Assembly (NCBI RefSeq): GCF_963678635.1
Contig: NC_087067.1
Span: 22,019,547-22,083,546 of the forward strand
Source: Symsagittifera roscoffensis
Lineage: Eukaryota > Xenacoelomorpha > Acoela > Convolutidae
Direction of reading: 5' to 3'
Length of the DNA stretch: 64,000 bases
Positions 1-12,106 of the stretch are shown here, in pieces. Below the pieces are notes generated by a model. The model was not told the DNA's origin and did not search any database. It worked only from the letters and a program-made list of their open reading frames with translations. The first letter of the stretch is position 1, and each line of letters starts with the position of its first letter. The position numbers and the translations under genes were made by a program.

Positions 1-905
1 GGAAGACCTCCAGACTATAAATTTGCGCATACCAATGGTATAAACGATAGTTTTTTATTGTACTATTTTAAAACATGTAATCTAGTGTTTTGTAGTACCC
101 TAAACAAGAAACCAGCGTGTGTTTTGGTGTTGCAAAACATACAGACCAAACAATTATATGGTCCAAACTTGGACACAAAATTTTGACTCTAAAGTTTCTT
201 TTTCCAAAAGGTTTCATGTTTTATTTGACTGAAATTATAAAAAATAAAAACTACTGTTTTAGATATGATTAATCTAAAAAAATTTCTTAGCCCAATAAAA
301 ATTTTTATATGGTAAAAGCAGCATATTTTAGCTATCAGAATACAAAAAGGTAAACATGAGAATATACAACCTATTAGACATGTTATTCTTTTGAAGTGTT
401 TGGGCTGAAAAAGTTATTTTAGGGCAATTTAATCAAAAATTGGCTCCGTAGCGTTTTCGTTCTTTTTGATCAAGTAAAATGAGCCAAAAAAGAACTTAGA
501 CTGATTGAAAAAGAATACATTTTCTAAGATATAGCTAATTTTTATCTTCATTTTTTGACCTCTGTTTCATATCCTAGTAGTTTTGTCCGTTATAAATAAT
601 TATTGTTCCAGTTAAATTATTTACTCTAACTTGTTTTGCAAACGAATTTTCACAAGGTTAATTATTTTTTCTAACTCCTCATTGTGATGCTGTCAGAGGT
701 TCTTTTTCCAAATCAGACAAGAAACATAACGTTACAAAAAAAATAACATACTAAGCACTATTTTTTACCAGTAAACTGAATCGGCACCGGAGTTCCCTGG
801 ATAATTATCAATTATAATGGAAATTTAGTGTCTGAAAGGTGGTGTCATTATAATCCATTGGTGTCATTATAATTGATAATAATGGAAAATAAATGTCATT
901 ATAAT
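1..905. other. AT-rich intergenic DNA, no gene seen
   Basis: No credible coding segment in either strand. Near the right end (about 836-905) short ATTATAAT-type palindromic motifs recur, the same motif family that dominates the satellite at 7342-8330. Confidence 0.6.
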
Positions 906-1285
906 CAGGCGCGGATCTAGAAATTTCTCGAGGTGGGGGGTGGTTCGGATTTTTCAAATAGTTTTGAGAAAATTTTGTCGATCTTTTTTTAGGTCAACAA
1001 ATTGATTATCTGAGCTCTCCCTAATTTGACAAAAATTTCTGCGCCGCAGACTAATTTGTGAAAAACAGGCCAAAAAGGAAAATTTTGACCCAAAAATTGC
1101 TTTTTTTGGCACGCGCTCCCCTCAAAACTAGTATAGATGGTCGCCGAAAGCGCCTTTGGAAAAATTTTAAGATCCGTAGCCAAAAATGGATCACTGAGCA
1201 TAATATAAAGGGGGACCCTTTGGGTCGGCAGGTGGTCGAATCCCTGAGGAGGGGGTCCGCATCCCCACCCCTAAATCCGCTACTG
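906..1285 (+). mobile_element. hAT-like non-autonomous DNA transposon (MITE), copy 1
   Basis: The copy begins CAGGCGCGGATCTAG and ends AAATCCGCTACTG, a degraded version of the CAGGGGCGGATCTAGG / CCGCCCCTG terminal inverted repeats shared by at least eight copies in this window. It is flanked on both sides by the identical 8-bp ATTATAAT (898-905 and 1286-1293), a perfect target-site duplication. Eight-bp duplications are characteristic of hAT-superfamily transposons. There is no transposase; the 380-bp body holds only short chance ORFs. The hAT assignment is inferred from duplication length and termini. Confidence 0.85.
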
Positions 1286-1429
1286 ATTATAATTCATTAT
1301 TGTTGCGAATTTAGACTGCGAAATTCAGTATATTGTCATTATAAGCGATTATTTCCGTAAAAACACCAGCCATTAAAATCTATTACTTGTATAATGGGCC
1401 ATAAGCTTTTTATTTTTTCCATCAAGTTT

Positions 1430-1800
1430 AGCCCGCCTCCATCGAGTTTAACCATTACCAGCCACGCCCCTCGTTTTCACATTAGCCTCCCCCACATCTA
1501 TTTTTCCCCTTTCCCGCAACCACATTTGCCCCCCTCACACACATTTCCTGCGTTTATCCGTACGCCTCCCTTATGTCCCCTGTAAATTCAAAGGGGGTAA
1601 GTGCACGGGGCAACAATCGCACGGGTGGGGGAGTAAGCCGGAGTGGGGGATGTAAGCGAGGAGGGGAAATTGGAAGAGGGTACAGGGGGGTGTAAACTTG
1701 TGAGGTGATAAAGGGGAGAGGTGTACACATGGGAGGGGTTTTCACACGCTGGAGGAACATACAAGGGTTGCAGATTGGGGAAGGGAGAGTAAAAATAAAA
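1430..1800. repeat. C-rich to G-rich low-complexity island
   Basis: About 150 bp of C-rich sequence (1430-1580) switches abruptly to about 200 bp of G-rich sequence with many GGGG and GGGGG runs (1590-1790). The two halves are loosely complementary, and the G-rich half could form G-quadruplexes. No gene is evident; the Pro-rich translations here look like products of composition. Confidence 0.6.
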
Positions 1801-2390
1801 TGAAGAAAAGATCAGCAAAATGAGAAAATAAAAAAATTGATAAAAAACTTGATAAAAACTTGATAAATAAAAATGAGAAAAAGTGAAAATCAGACGACAA
1901 TTTTATAAGCCAAAGCAAACATAGTTTTATCTGATTTGACGTGTATCAAACCAAAAGCAACTGTCAATTTTTGAAAATACTGCAGTGTTTATACTGCAAA
2001 AATATCGAAAAATTTAGAAAAAAAATATATAATCCAATATGTTTATTTTAATCTATTAAAATGAAAATCATGGTTTAACAAAATTTAAGGTTACAATTCA
2101 TGTTAAATTGGTTATAACAGATTATTTTTGAATTTTATGGAGACTGAATATGAGAATCTTATAAAAATGATTATTATCCATGAAATTCTGTAACAGGAAG
2201 GTACAAATTAAGGCAGTAAAGTAAGTAAAAATCAGCACTGTATAAATTGTAACGCAAAGTTTGAACAGACCAAAACATTGATAATAGCGAATGGCTGATA
2301 GAGTTTTTGCAAGCACAAGTTTTATATTCTTGGGTCTCAAGAAAGGCATCATACTATCTTTTGGTTCCTCAAATCACAACAAAATAAAAT
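1800..2390. other. AT-rich intergenic DNA, nothing recognised
   Basis: Mostly A/T-rich sequence without ORFs of convincing composition, terminal repeats or RNA genes. Confidence 0.5.
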
Positions 2391-4088
2391 ATCATTACGA
2401 GGCCAAACTGTGCACTGGACATTTTTGTGTGTGTATGTTACTGGATTCCAGAGATAAGTCTTTAAACGAGTTCCAATGTGTAAATGTATTCCGCTTACAT
2501 AAAATTTCAATATATTCCGCGGGCAAATACTTGATACGTAAATTTTGTCGGCACATTGATTTTGTCGCGGATTCCGCAACGAGCGAATATTGGTAGTTGA
2601 TCAAGATTTCCCAAATGTAAGCGGATTTCGCAAACATATGTGGATTCCGCAATTTTATGCGGATTACGCTTACAATTTGAGGATTCCGCTCACAATTTGC
2701 GGATTCCACTGGCAGTTGTGGATTCCGCGACAGATTAAGTTTACTAAACACATATTGTTATATGATCATTGATTCCACAAACTGGTTCCGATTTCCACAC
2801 ATTATGTTGCGGATTCCAACAAAAGTGCATGTTTTTGGAGTGATTTTGAGCAATACAGTGTTTTAGCTATTTTTCCGTGGAATCTAAAACAGCAGAGTAC
2901 AGTGCTGATTTAAATTAACCGGACAAAACGCGTTGAACTTGAATTTTAAAACGCGTTTTTCTCAAATTTGGTTGAGTTTAGGTGAAAATTTAAGAATGCA
3001 AACTTGCTTAAAATTTTGACAGAATTAATATGGTGCAATTTGTTTTGCAAACTTCGGGCCCAAAATTTTACCCCAAAAATGGGTCATTTTGGCTTTTCTT
3101 AGTTAATCAAAAATTACGCCGAAAATACTCAGTCGATCACAGACATAATTATATCAAAGTGAGCCCCTTACGTAGCCCAACAAACTTTATGAAGGGTTTT
3201 TTCTCCAAAAAAAATACAATTGTTTAAAAAATGTTTTTAAATAAAAAGTTGGTATTTTATATAGTAAAAACGACCTTTTTTGCCTATCAAACAAAAATAA
3301 ACTAACTTATACAATATTTTCGAGATTATACCCCTGTTAACGTTTGTTGGGCTACGTATGAGGCTCACTTTGATATAATAGTGTCTGTGATCGACTGGGT
3401 ATTTTTGGCGTAATTTTTGATTAGCTAAGAAAAGCCAAAATGACCCATTTTTGGGGTAAAATTTTCGGCCCGAAGTTCGCAAAACAAGTTACACCATATC
3501 AGGGGCGGATCTAGGATTTTCTCGAGGAGGGTGGATTTTCATTCAAAAATTTTTGAACATTTTGTCGAACTTTTTTTTAGGTCGACCGAATTTAATAAAA
3601 AAACAGGCTAAAAAAGCGTTTTTAGGCATTTTTTAGAAAATTTTGACCAAAAAAATTGAGTTTTTTTGGCCCGCGCTCCCCCCTTAAAGTAAGTATATAT
3701 GGGCGCCAAAGGCGTCTTTAGAAAATTTTTAGGGTCCGTCAGCAAATATGGATTTCTCAAAGTAGTACAAAGGGGGGACCATTTGGGTCGGCAGGGGGTG
3801 GAATCCCTGAGGGAGGGCGTCCATCCCCCTAAATCCGCCCCTGCACCATGTTAATTCTGCCTATATTCTAATAAGCAACTCTTGTCTTCGTAAGTTTTCA
3901 CCTAAACTCAACCCAATTTGAGAAAAACGCGTTTTAAAATTCAAGTTTAACGCGTTTTGTCCGGTTAATTTAAATCAGCACTGTAGATAAAAAATAGCAA
4001 TGTTGCGGATTACGCGACAAATCTGACTTTTGCCTATTGCGGAATCCGCTTAAAATTCACAAAAAACACAGTTTGGCCTCGTAATGAT
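2391..4088. mobile_element. Fold-back (long inverted repeat) element, copy 1
   Basis: The outer ends are inverted copies: ATTACGAGGCCAAACTG near 2394 and its complement CAGTTTGGCCTCGTAAT near 4069. The centre is a large imperfect palindrome with its axis near 3237. 2905-3235 matches, inverted, 3240-3497 plus 3844-3995. One arm is split by the hAT-like copy at 3500-3843. The left half (2440-2740) also has a degenerate array of a roughly 20-bp GCGGATTCCGC motif. The short ORFs at 3030-3227 and 3237-3482 are mirror translations of the arms and not genes. Confidence 0.85.
3500..3843 (+). mobile_element. hAT-like MITE, copy 2, nested in the fold-back arm
   Basis: Starts CAGGGGCGGATCTAGG and ends AAATCCGCCCCTG. 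It is flanked by CACCATAT (3492-3499) and CACCATGT (3844-3851), an 8-bp duplication with one mismatch. The opposite fold-back arm carries the uninterrupted target near 3027-3037, so both the insertion point and the ancestral target base can be read directly. There is no coding capacity. Confidence 0.9.
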
Positions 4089-4195
4089 TGTAAGAATTTT
4101 GCTCATTTGACGCCAGAAATCAGTTTTTTATTTATTTTTCATTTATTTTGCATTTAAACAAAGTAATGCAGACATTGCCACTAAACTATAGAGAG

Positions 4196-4692
4196 TTGCA
4201 AAAAGTTCGGACAGATAGAATTAATTACAAAGAGCAACTGTCTAGACATCAACGGAACTGAAATAAACAATGTCGAAAACTCCTAAAACAGAGTTTCGCT
4301 CAAAACCTACCAAGGCGAGCAATTGCATCCGAAGCGTCGAATAGTAAACCTTGAAACAAGAAAATTATTGCCCACGGTGGCAACTGTTTTTCTTCGATTA
4401 TTTTCCAAATTTTGAATGATTTGATCATCTCACTTCCTTTTGTTTTTTTTTTGTGGCGGCCTAGTTTTTTTGTTGAAAATAACTCTAGATTTTGATTTTA
4501 TAACTAAATGTTCAGCACAATATTTAACAACTAGGCTCGCATAATCCTCGGATAATTGACAATCTCGCATTGTGAATTTGGTCTGACAAAAAAGTCAAGG
4601 TTGTTCCGCTTCAGATTTTGCATGCAAAAAAGCGTCGATAACCAGTGATTGCCCATTTTAATTAATTCTGTCTGTCCGAACTTTTTGCTACT
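4196..4692. mobile_element. Short inverted-repeat element (about 0.5 kb)
   Basis: A terminal inverted repeat of about 30 bp, containing GCAAAAAGTTCGGACAGA near 4198 and its complement near 4693, bounds a 0.5-kb segment with no ORF of note. The arms continue with GAATTAATT on both sides with one mismatch. The size and termini suit a non-autonomous DNA transposon, possibly Tc1/mariner-like. The superfamily is a guess. Confidence 0.7.
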
Positions 4693-6109
4693 AATTATAT
4701 CAATGGCTGCATTTGAAAGGCAATCAAACTGAACAGACAATTTAAGTTAAGAAGCACTTCTAACCTGTGTCGAAAAAATCAAATCACCAAGGCCGCATTT
4801 TCAGACACAAAAAAAATTGTGTCTCAAGGTCGCCTGAAACGTCAGAAATTTAAGTAAAAAAAGGCAACGAAATGAGAGATTGCTTTTTTCAGTTTTTTGA
4901 ATGTCCAATTTTGTTGCAAATTTTGCTTATAATTAGTGACAATTAGCTTCAATCGTTTCAATAGTTGCCAGAAAAAGAAACCTGCTGACTAAATTGAAAC
5001 GAGACAATGACCTTATTAGATATTTTTTGCAAGCAAAGTTCAAATTTTCAGACAAGAAGTAGCTTTCAAGGTTAAGTAAAATTTAAAACTTGCATACTAC
5101 ATTTGCTAAAAAATTTCATATTGCTTATTTATATATTTCATAGCTAATGCCAGTTTTTTGCCAATATCGTTTCAGTCAACGAATCTGAACGAATTTAATT
5201 AACCTAAAACTGCTCATTTTGACGTCGCACTTCAGCTTATTAGTCATCACACGAGTAGGAAACTCCATCATCACACTTAAAAACGGTTTTCGAAAAACCA
5301 ATTAACATCAAAGGGTTTTTGATCAACTAAACTGCTCAAGTTCACTAATTTTGCCAACACTTTGGCATTAACTGTAACGTTGTGCACTTGATTATAGCCG
5401 AAGTTAAACCAAAAAAATTTAGTTCACCTAAAATGTTAACGCTAATTGTTTTTTTGCGCTTTTCAATTAATTCTGTTGCCATTTTCTGCTGTTCAATATA
5501 ACTAGACTGCTGTTCAATATAGCAGTCAGAACGATGTTTTTTTATTTTATGACAACATGTTTATTGACGACATGTTTTTTGACTGACTTTTCAGTTCACA
5601 TTCTGTCCAAAAAATCTAGTTTAACTAGAGTGCTTAAGTTTCTGACCATATAAACTGCTCAAGGTAACCGAATTTCCAACAAGTTGATTTCAACCCAACT
5701 TTGGCATTTTCATGTATGCAAACGTTATTGTTTCAGACATGCAACTGAAAAAATAATTTAACATACAAAGATTGTGCTTTCAACTCTCTGTATGATTTGG
5801 ACATAACGACTAGCAAACAGTTGCAAAATTGAAATCTAATTCAAAAAGCTATGCCATCAGCCACAGAAAAAATACTGGTTGTTTGCAATTTTGCCAAGTC
5901 TCGTTTATTTTAAAACTACAGCTTTTGAGTGCAAAAAAGTACTCAAAACTCGAAAATCAATGCAAAATATCAAATAGCTGCGTTGAACTTGTTTTCAGCT
6001 TCAATCTTTGTCTGCAGTTTAACTGTCAAAAGTCTGTAAGCTCATGTCTCTAAATGTTTCAACTGTTTTAAACAGGTAAACACAAATTATTAATAATATC
6101 GACAGGGAA
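4693..6109. other. AT-rich intergenic DNA, nothing recognised
   Basis: No gene, RNA gene or bounded repeat found. The 74-residue reading frame near 5829 has composition typical of noise. Confidence 0.5.
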
Positions 6110-6345
6110 TTTCTAGAAGCTTTTTTTTGAAAAATTGTGATCAAAAATTGCGTTTTTTCTGGCGCTCGCTCTTTATCATAATTAGTATTCATATTGACAC
6201 CAAAAACGCCTTTAGAATATTTTAAGGGCCAGTCGGTCGAGAATGGATGTCGTAAAATAGTACCAAAGGTGGACCCTTTGGTTGGTGAAGTGATTGAAAC
6301 CCTAGAGAGCGAGAGGCGTCCACCCCTTCCCTGAAATCATTCCAT
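6110..6345 (+). mobile_element. Degenerate hAT-like MITE fragment
   Basis: Internal sequence matches the other CAGGGGCGG copies: a TTGCG(T)n...GGCGC block, a GGCGCC-like block, then a GGACCCTTTGG block and a terminal ATCCGCC-like remnant. Both terminal repeats are decayed and no target duplication is visible. Confidence 0.6.
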
Positions 6346-6764
6346 GAAAATCAGTAAAAGAAATTCTATTCTTAATTGCCCCAACATGATGGCGCCTTTT
6401 GGTTAATAGTATTTAAACGTTACTTTTTGGTCGACTTTCGACCGGGAAAGCTTTCTTAATTTCGTTTTTTTTGGATCAATTAAGGGTTCAATCTCCGTAT
6501 CTATATGGCCCCTGCCATGCGCCCGCACCACTACGCTAGCGTGACTGGTTTTTCAATCTGAAGCAAGTCTAAGTAAACTGATCGTTTTCTATTTTGCTGA
6601 TCGTTTTCTGCTGAAATTTTAATGCGAAATATTAATGCTTGGAGAACTTCCCGCGCTATAAAATAGTTCAAAAATGATTTGAGGCAAGCTAATGGGTCTA
6701 ATTAATGAAATATTGTTCTATAGAACGCAAATTTTTATCAGCCTAAAACTAATTAAAGGGAAGA

Positions 6765-6806
6765 CGGAACACTCAGGGCTTTGCCCGACACGAGCAGTCT
6801 CGTTGC
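6765..6806. repeat. Dispersed double-hairpin repeat, copy 1
   Basis: A 40-bp block with two adjacent short palindromes, GGGC-TTT-GCCC and ACGAG-CAGTCT-CGT. A close copy lies at 54031-54075 and a partial one at 44505-44530. It could be the conserved end of an unrecognised transposon. Confidence 0.6.
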
Positions 6807-7341
6807 AAAAAACTTTTAAGGAAATGGTTAAATTTTGACGAAAACTTTATAAGTTTGTTTTTATCGCAGTGCTCAAACGACCAAACGAAAAGTTAAATAA
6901 AAAGGTTAAAAGCAACTTAAAAATTTTACCTACTGCAGTCCAGAGACGTGAAATATTTGCTCCAAAATTTGCATCTCAGAATTCTTTCAAGAATGGGACA
7001 ATAAAAAGCTGAACCAGTGCGAACGATAAACTATTTAATAAATTTTGAGAATGAAGTATAACGATTCGTTTTTTAGTTAAATGTTTTGAACGAAGTTGAA
7101 ACCCTCTTAAGGGTTCGCTTTGCTATCTGAAATCGCTGTGGTGTTACAAAGGAGAACTAAATAAAGTCCGCAGCTTGATCATCACAAACGGAGTAATAAA
7201 ATTATCATAAAGTTCTGATAAATATGAGTGAACAAAGTTCAGTTATTTGATGGAGCTTTTGAGCTAACTGAATTATTACTGTAAAGAGTCTCTCTCCTAA
7301 GTCCTAGTTGAGCAACTTCGGAACAAAGGCTTAGATGATTT

Positions 7342-8330
7342 ATGGTTACCCGCATCCAAGTTTAGGCGTAAGTAATCGATTATAAAGGATTATTATGATA
7401 ATTTTTTGACAATTATAATTGATTATAATTACCAAAACTAGGTGTTTGAAGGATTTATAATTGATTATAATCGTGATATATTCCAAGAGGGATTAAAAAG
7501 GATTGTTATGATAATTTTTCGACTATTATAATTGATTATAATTACCAAAACTAGGTGCTTGAAGGATTTATAATTGATTATAATCGTGATATATTCCAAG
7601 AGATTATAATCTCTTATAATCGATTATAATTGATTATAGTTCTGACAAAAAACCCTTAAAACCATTTATGGTTACCCGCATCCAAGTTTAGGCGTAAGTA
7701 ATCGATTATAAAGGATTATTATGATAATTTTTTGACAATTATAATTGATTATAATTACCAAAACTAGGTGTTTGAAGGATTTATAATTGATTATAATCGT
7801 GATATATTCCAAGAGATTATAATCTCTTATAATCGATTATAATTGATTATAGTTCTGACAAAAAACCCTTAAAATCAATTATGGTTACCCGCATCCAAGT
7901 TTAGGCGTAAGTAATCGATTATAAAGGATTATTATGATAATTTTTTGACAATTATAATTGATTATAATTACCAAAACTAGGTGTTTGAAGGATTTATAAT
8001 TGATTATAATCGTGATATATTCCAAGAGATTATAATCTCTTATAATCGATTATAATTGATTATAGTTCTGACAAAAAACCCTTAAAATCAATTATGGTTA
8101 CCCGCATCCAAGTTTAGGCGTAAGTAATCGATTATAAAGGATTATTATGATAATTTTTTGACAATTTTAATTGATTATAGTTACCAAAACTAGGTGTTTG
8201 AAGGATTTATAATTGATTATAATCGTGATATATTCCAAGAGATTATAATCTCTTATAATCGATTATAATTGATTATAGTTCTGACAAAAAACCCTTAAAA
8301 TCAATTATAATCGATTATAATCGATTATAT
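7342..8330. repeat. 213-bp tandem satellite, four units
   Basis: Units start at 7342, 7668, 7881 and 8094. The last spacings are exactly 213 bp; the first unit is 326 bp because about 113 bp is duplicated inside it. Each unit begins ATGGTTACCCGCATCCAAG and contains many palindromic TTATAATCGATTATAA-type motifs. The last units are nearly identical, so amplification looks recent. A related inverted sequence is nested at 47587-47935, suggesting the array belongs to a mobile element. Confidence 0.9.
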
Positions 8331-9928
8331 TCTCTTATTTTGCCATAACGTTTTACTAATATAACGTTTTTTTTTTCGGTAAGAATTCAGCGCAATGCTT
8401 TACTTTGATGATTTTTTTGCAGAATTATTTTACACCTACCGCTGGAACCTTTCAATTAAAATGAAGGGATCTCTACAGAACTTTTGTTTCGCGGTAAGAC
8501 TTTGTGCTCAGAAGAATCGAAGTGTGACAGGACATCCCATACAGTTTGTTGCTACATTACACATGTAATCGCTTACAATTGATTTTTCTTGTTCGATAAA
8601 CTTTTGATGGAAAAAAGGATTATGATTATTATAATAGATTATAAGAAATTATAAAAGACTTTCAGAAATATTTTAATCAAAAATCTAAAAATGGCGCTTA
8701 TAATCAATTAAAATTATAATGATAGTACGATTATAACTGTGATATAATTTATTAGTTTCTCCTTTTACTGAGTGCGGGTGCGTAAATATGGTGTTAGATG
8801 GTTTGAACTTAGGGTAGCAGCATTGTTATACAGAAATACTTGGAGGTTCTATTTCACATTTACAAAATATCTGATGTCGTCACTCTTTAAAGCCGGAAAT
8901 TAATTCAAGTTGCTTCCAAAAATATCTCATAGGGATGATTTCAAAAATAAAGCGCTAAATTCGCAGCCCCAACCTAAAATAAGTCTAACAGTTTTAAATC
9001 AAGTTTTCTTTTTGACTGCAAAAATAAATAGCTGAATTTTTTTCCGAGAAACAGAGCTGAATAACTTGAGAACATTTTAAATTCAACTGACTGAAAATCA
9101 ACGCACAATTAAAACACGACTAGATTTTTTCAGAACGGAAAGTTCTACAACATTTTCCACAATTGAGCCAACGTAGCTGCAAGGTAAGATACATGTGACG
9201 CGCGTTAGGTATAAGCAATTGCTAGCTTTGTTTTAAGGTTTTTTTGTGAAATCATGTCATTGTTTCAAATGACTTGATGAAAAAAGTTGTATGTTCTATT
9301 AGCATGAAAGTCAGCAATCTAAGAACCTAGATATATTTTTGAAGAAAACTTTCAGTTGTACTCTATGGCCCAGAACTATAACTTTTCTACTAAAAGAATA
9401 AATTGAAGAAACTAGTTTAAGCTTTCGAGAATACTCCTTGTTTATAAATTCATATGAAAACTTCTGGATCTCTAAATTGACTGTAGCACTAGGAGAAAAA
9501 AATTAAGACAAAAACTAACACCCTGACACTCCTTCCGCAGGCTAAGACTTACATGCTGACTGTAACAGCTTTGTTATGAGTTAAGAACAAAAGAACTAAA
9601 AAGCGGCAATAAGCTAAAACTTATACTGCAATATGAGAGTTCTAACTTTGATACTGCTTTTTAACATCAACTTGAGCACAAAGATGGATACTACTCTAAT
9701 AGTTTGGTTTAAATAAATACACAGTTTGACCCAAGTTTTTTTGGGCACTGTGATGTTAACCAAATTGTAAATCATACGCGAGATATAGATTTGACATAAC
9801 CAATGAAGTACGGGAAAATTGATTTGATTTTCTGTCCTCAGAGATAAAGAAGTTTGTAGTAGCGTCATTGTTTCTCTCTTCTTCTAGGTTGTTTCCAGCT
9901 TTTTGAACTGACCAATATCTCACTGAGC
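8331..9928. other. AT-rich intergenic DNA
   Basis: No gene seen. Degenerate TTATAAT-palindrome sequence continues to about 8740. The segment near 8430-8465 resembles sequence near 47875-47900, so this is probably the flank of the same element as the satellite. Confidence 0.5.
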
Positions 9929-10336
9929 TTATTCTACGTCATCGGTCAACCAATAACGTCCATGCTTTCGGCGATGGACTCGTCGAGGTGGATCTATTCT
10001 TCTATTAGAACCGAGAGAGGGAGCCATCGCCTTTCTGAACGATACTGTCGTTTCTAATGTATTAAATGAGATCTTCTTAGGAGAGCCCTGCTGTACTGTC
10101 ACTTGAATTTCTTGAACATGATTTTGAAGGATTTTTGATGGCGTTGAGTGTATGGGAGATGAGGCCTTTCCTTTAGCAGCACCTGAAAGTATCGCTCGAA
10201 CACTTTGATAACACTTCAATTCCCCAAACTTTTGATAAAAATTAATTGGTGGTGTTTTTTGGCGGTCTTGCTCGAATGGTATATTTTCTTCCATTTGATC
10301 GTCGAGCTCCCCGCTTTGATCGGAAACTGTGGACAA
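9929..10336 (-). CDS. Hypothetical coding segment, possible terminal exon
   Basis: An open frame of about 135 codons ends with a TAA stop after WLTDDVE. It starts without an ATG, and the likely 5' boundary is a plausible splice acceptor (pyrimidine-rich, CCACAG) around 10327-10328. The base composition is more GC-rich than the flanks. The C-terminal part is basic (RRIDPPRRVHRRKHGR). I recognise no domain. It lies immediately downstream of a decayed LINE on the same strand but does not resemble LINE protein. It could be the last exon of a host gene or part of another repeat. Confidence 0.3.
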   Translation of the reverse strand: MSTVSDQSGELDDQMEENIPFEQDRQKTPPINFYQKFGELKCYQSVRAILSGAAKGKASSPIHSTPSKILQNHVQEIQVTVQQGSPKKISFNTLETTVSFRKAMAPSLGSNRRIDPPRRVHRRKHGRYWLTDDVE

Positions 10337-10639
10337 GATTGTTGACGTTGTTGGGTTAATTTTGGTAAAAAGTTGGTCCTGACATCTTTACACTGGATAT
10401 TACTTGCGCTGCAGTAATTTTGATGCTGTGGATTAATGAAGACTGCTGACAATAACTATGAGTCTCGGATTTTCTATCTTTGAGAGACAAAAATTGAGTT
10501 GATAAAGCAGAACACATTCTATCCAGTGTACAATAATGATCAAAAAAATTATCCGACTCACTATTGAGCTGATAAGAATAACTTAAACCTTTAATCAATT
10601 AGTAGCTCTCAAGATGGCGACAATTACGGTGCAAAATTA

Positions 10640-11960
10640 AATTAATTAATTATCTGTAGTCTTATTCTTACAACCTTTACAAGTGATATTGAAAATTGAC
10701 AAAACCTTCGAGTTACCAAACAGTTCTAAATAATGTTTGTTCAGTTGTTTATTGAACAGAGGATAGGAGGTTGTGTCTTTCAGTTTTTCAGGCAAAAAAA
10801 TTGAAAAATTGAAGGCCCTAACAAGGAAAAGTTGGTCTTTGCACTTGCTTGTCATGGTTAATTTGAAGTAAATTTCTTTGGTACGTGCTTTGAATTTGCA
10901 GTATTCGTAATTGGTAAAGTATGTTTGATCAAAACGCGGTAGTTTTTTATTTATCAGTTTGTGAAAGTATATTTGAGTACAGTATTTTAGCTGGGACGTA
11001 TAGAAATTGTTTTTGTGGTTTGTTTTCAGAGAGATTGAATTCTCATACTGTCCCTTGAAAAAAGCGTTTCTAACGGCAAAATTATTTTGTCTGTTTAAAT
11101 GCTCTGCGCTTTTTCTCGAACGCCAACTAATAGTGGCAGTGAATAATTAAGATGGCAGAGAACTAGACTTTTTAGTAGTGTAATCTTGTATGTAATTGGA
11201 AGTGAGCTCTTAAGTTGAGCCAGGGTTCTTATTGCTGTTGTCGTTTTGCGTATAACTTTGTTCACTTCTTGCTCCATGGTGAGTATATGTCAATGATGAC
11301 ACCTAAATGATTAACATGATTTGTTTCTTTGATTCCAGAATTTTCTACTTCTCTGGTTTGTATTTCTTGACTTGCTTTCATTCGAGATTTTGCAAAAATG
11401 ATTAACTCAGTTTTTTCTTTGTTCAAAATTAGTTTGTGAATTTGAAGGAAATTAGAAGTATAATTAGCTCGAATTCTAAGTTTATTTTCGCAAAATTTAA
11501 GCATTATTTTGTGCAATATATCAACGTTTCATCTGCGTATTGTAACATTCTGCAGTTGTTCTCTAGCTGTTTAACCAGATAATTTACATAAGTGATGAAA
11601 AGAAGCGGTCTCAATACAGTGCCTTGGGGTTTTCCTTGCTTGATTTTGATTACATCCAAGAAACAACAAGAAACAACCGTTTACTGGACTTTCTGCATTC
11701 TCTGTGTCAAGAAGCTTTGGAGCTTATTCAGGGATTTTTTGGAAGCCAAAATTTTCTAGTTTTCTCAGTAGTATTTTATGTGAAATTGAATCGATTGCTG
11801 TTGATGTGTATAAGTTTGTCGATAATGTTTTTAGTCTATGTTTTTATTCGATAATGTTTTGTATTTTGTCTGCGAACTTCAAAAGCGCATCAAATGTACG
11901 GAACAAAAATTGATTTTCAGGAATAAATTTATTTTAGCTTAAAAAAAGAACCATCTGTTT
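10640..11960 (-). pseudogene. LINE reverse transcriptase remnant (Jockey/CR1-like), decayed
   Basis: Read on the minus strand, the pieces occur in RT order. A finger/palm segment like DSISHKILLRKLENFGF lies near 11800. The QGKPQGTVLRPLLF block is near 11600-11640 and the catalytic box is near 11528-11539. Then come the thumb motif NKEKTELIIFAKS and LGVIID (11262-11516), a post-RT segment (11095-11277), and a C-terminal WNSLP-like region reading FSIFLPEKLKDTTSY (10646-10855). The catalytic box reads YADE instead of YADD, so the third acidic residue is conservatively changed, and frameshifts and stops break the frame. The element is dead. The 5' half and ORF1 are missing. Confidence 0.8.
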
Positions 11961-11998
11961 TTGTAATAACCGTTCTATGTATTTAGAAAGAATCGGAG

Positions 11999-12028
11999 CT
12001 AACGAGAAAAGAGAGCGAGCGAGAGAGC

Positions 12029-12106
<78 letters not shown>

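Noticed and set aside
3030-3482. Two ORFs with near-identical peptides on opposite strands
   Set aside because: Mirror translations of the fold-back arms; no independent coding evidence.
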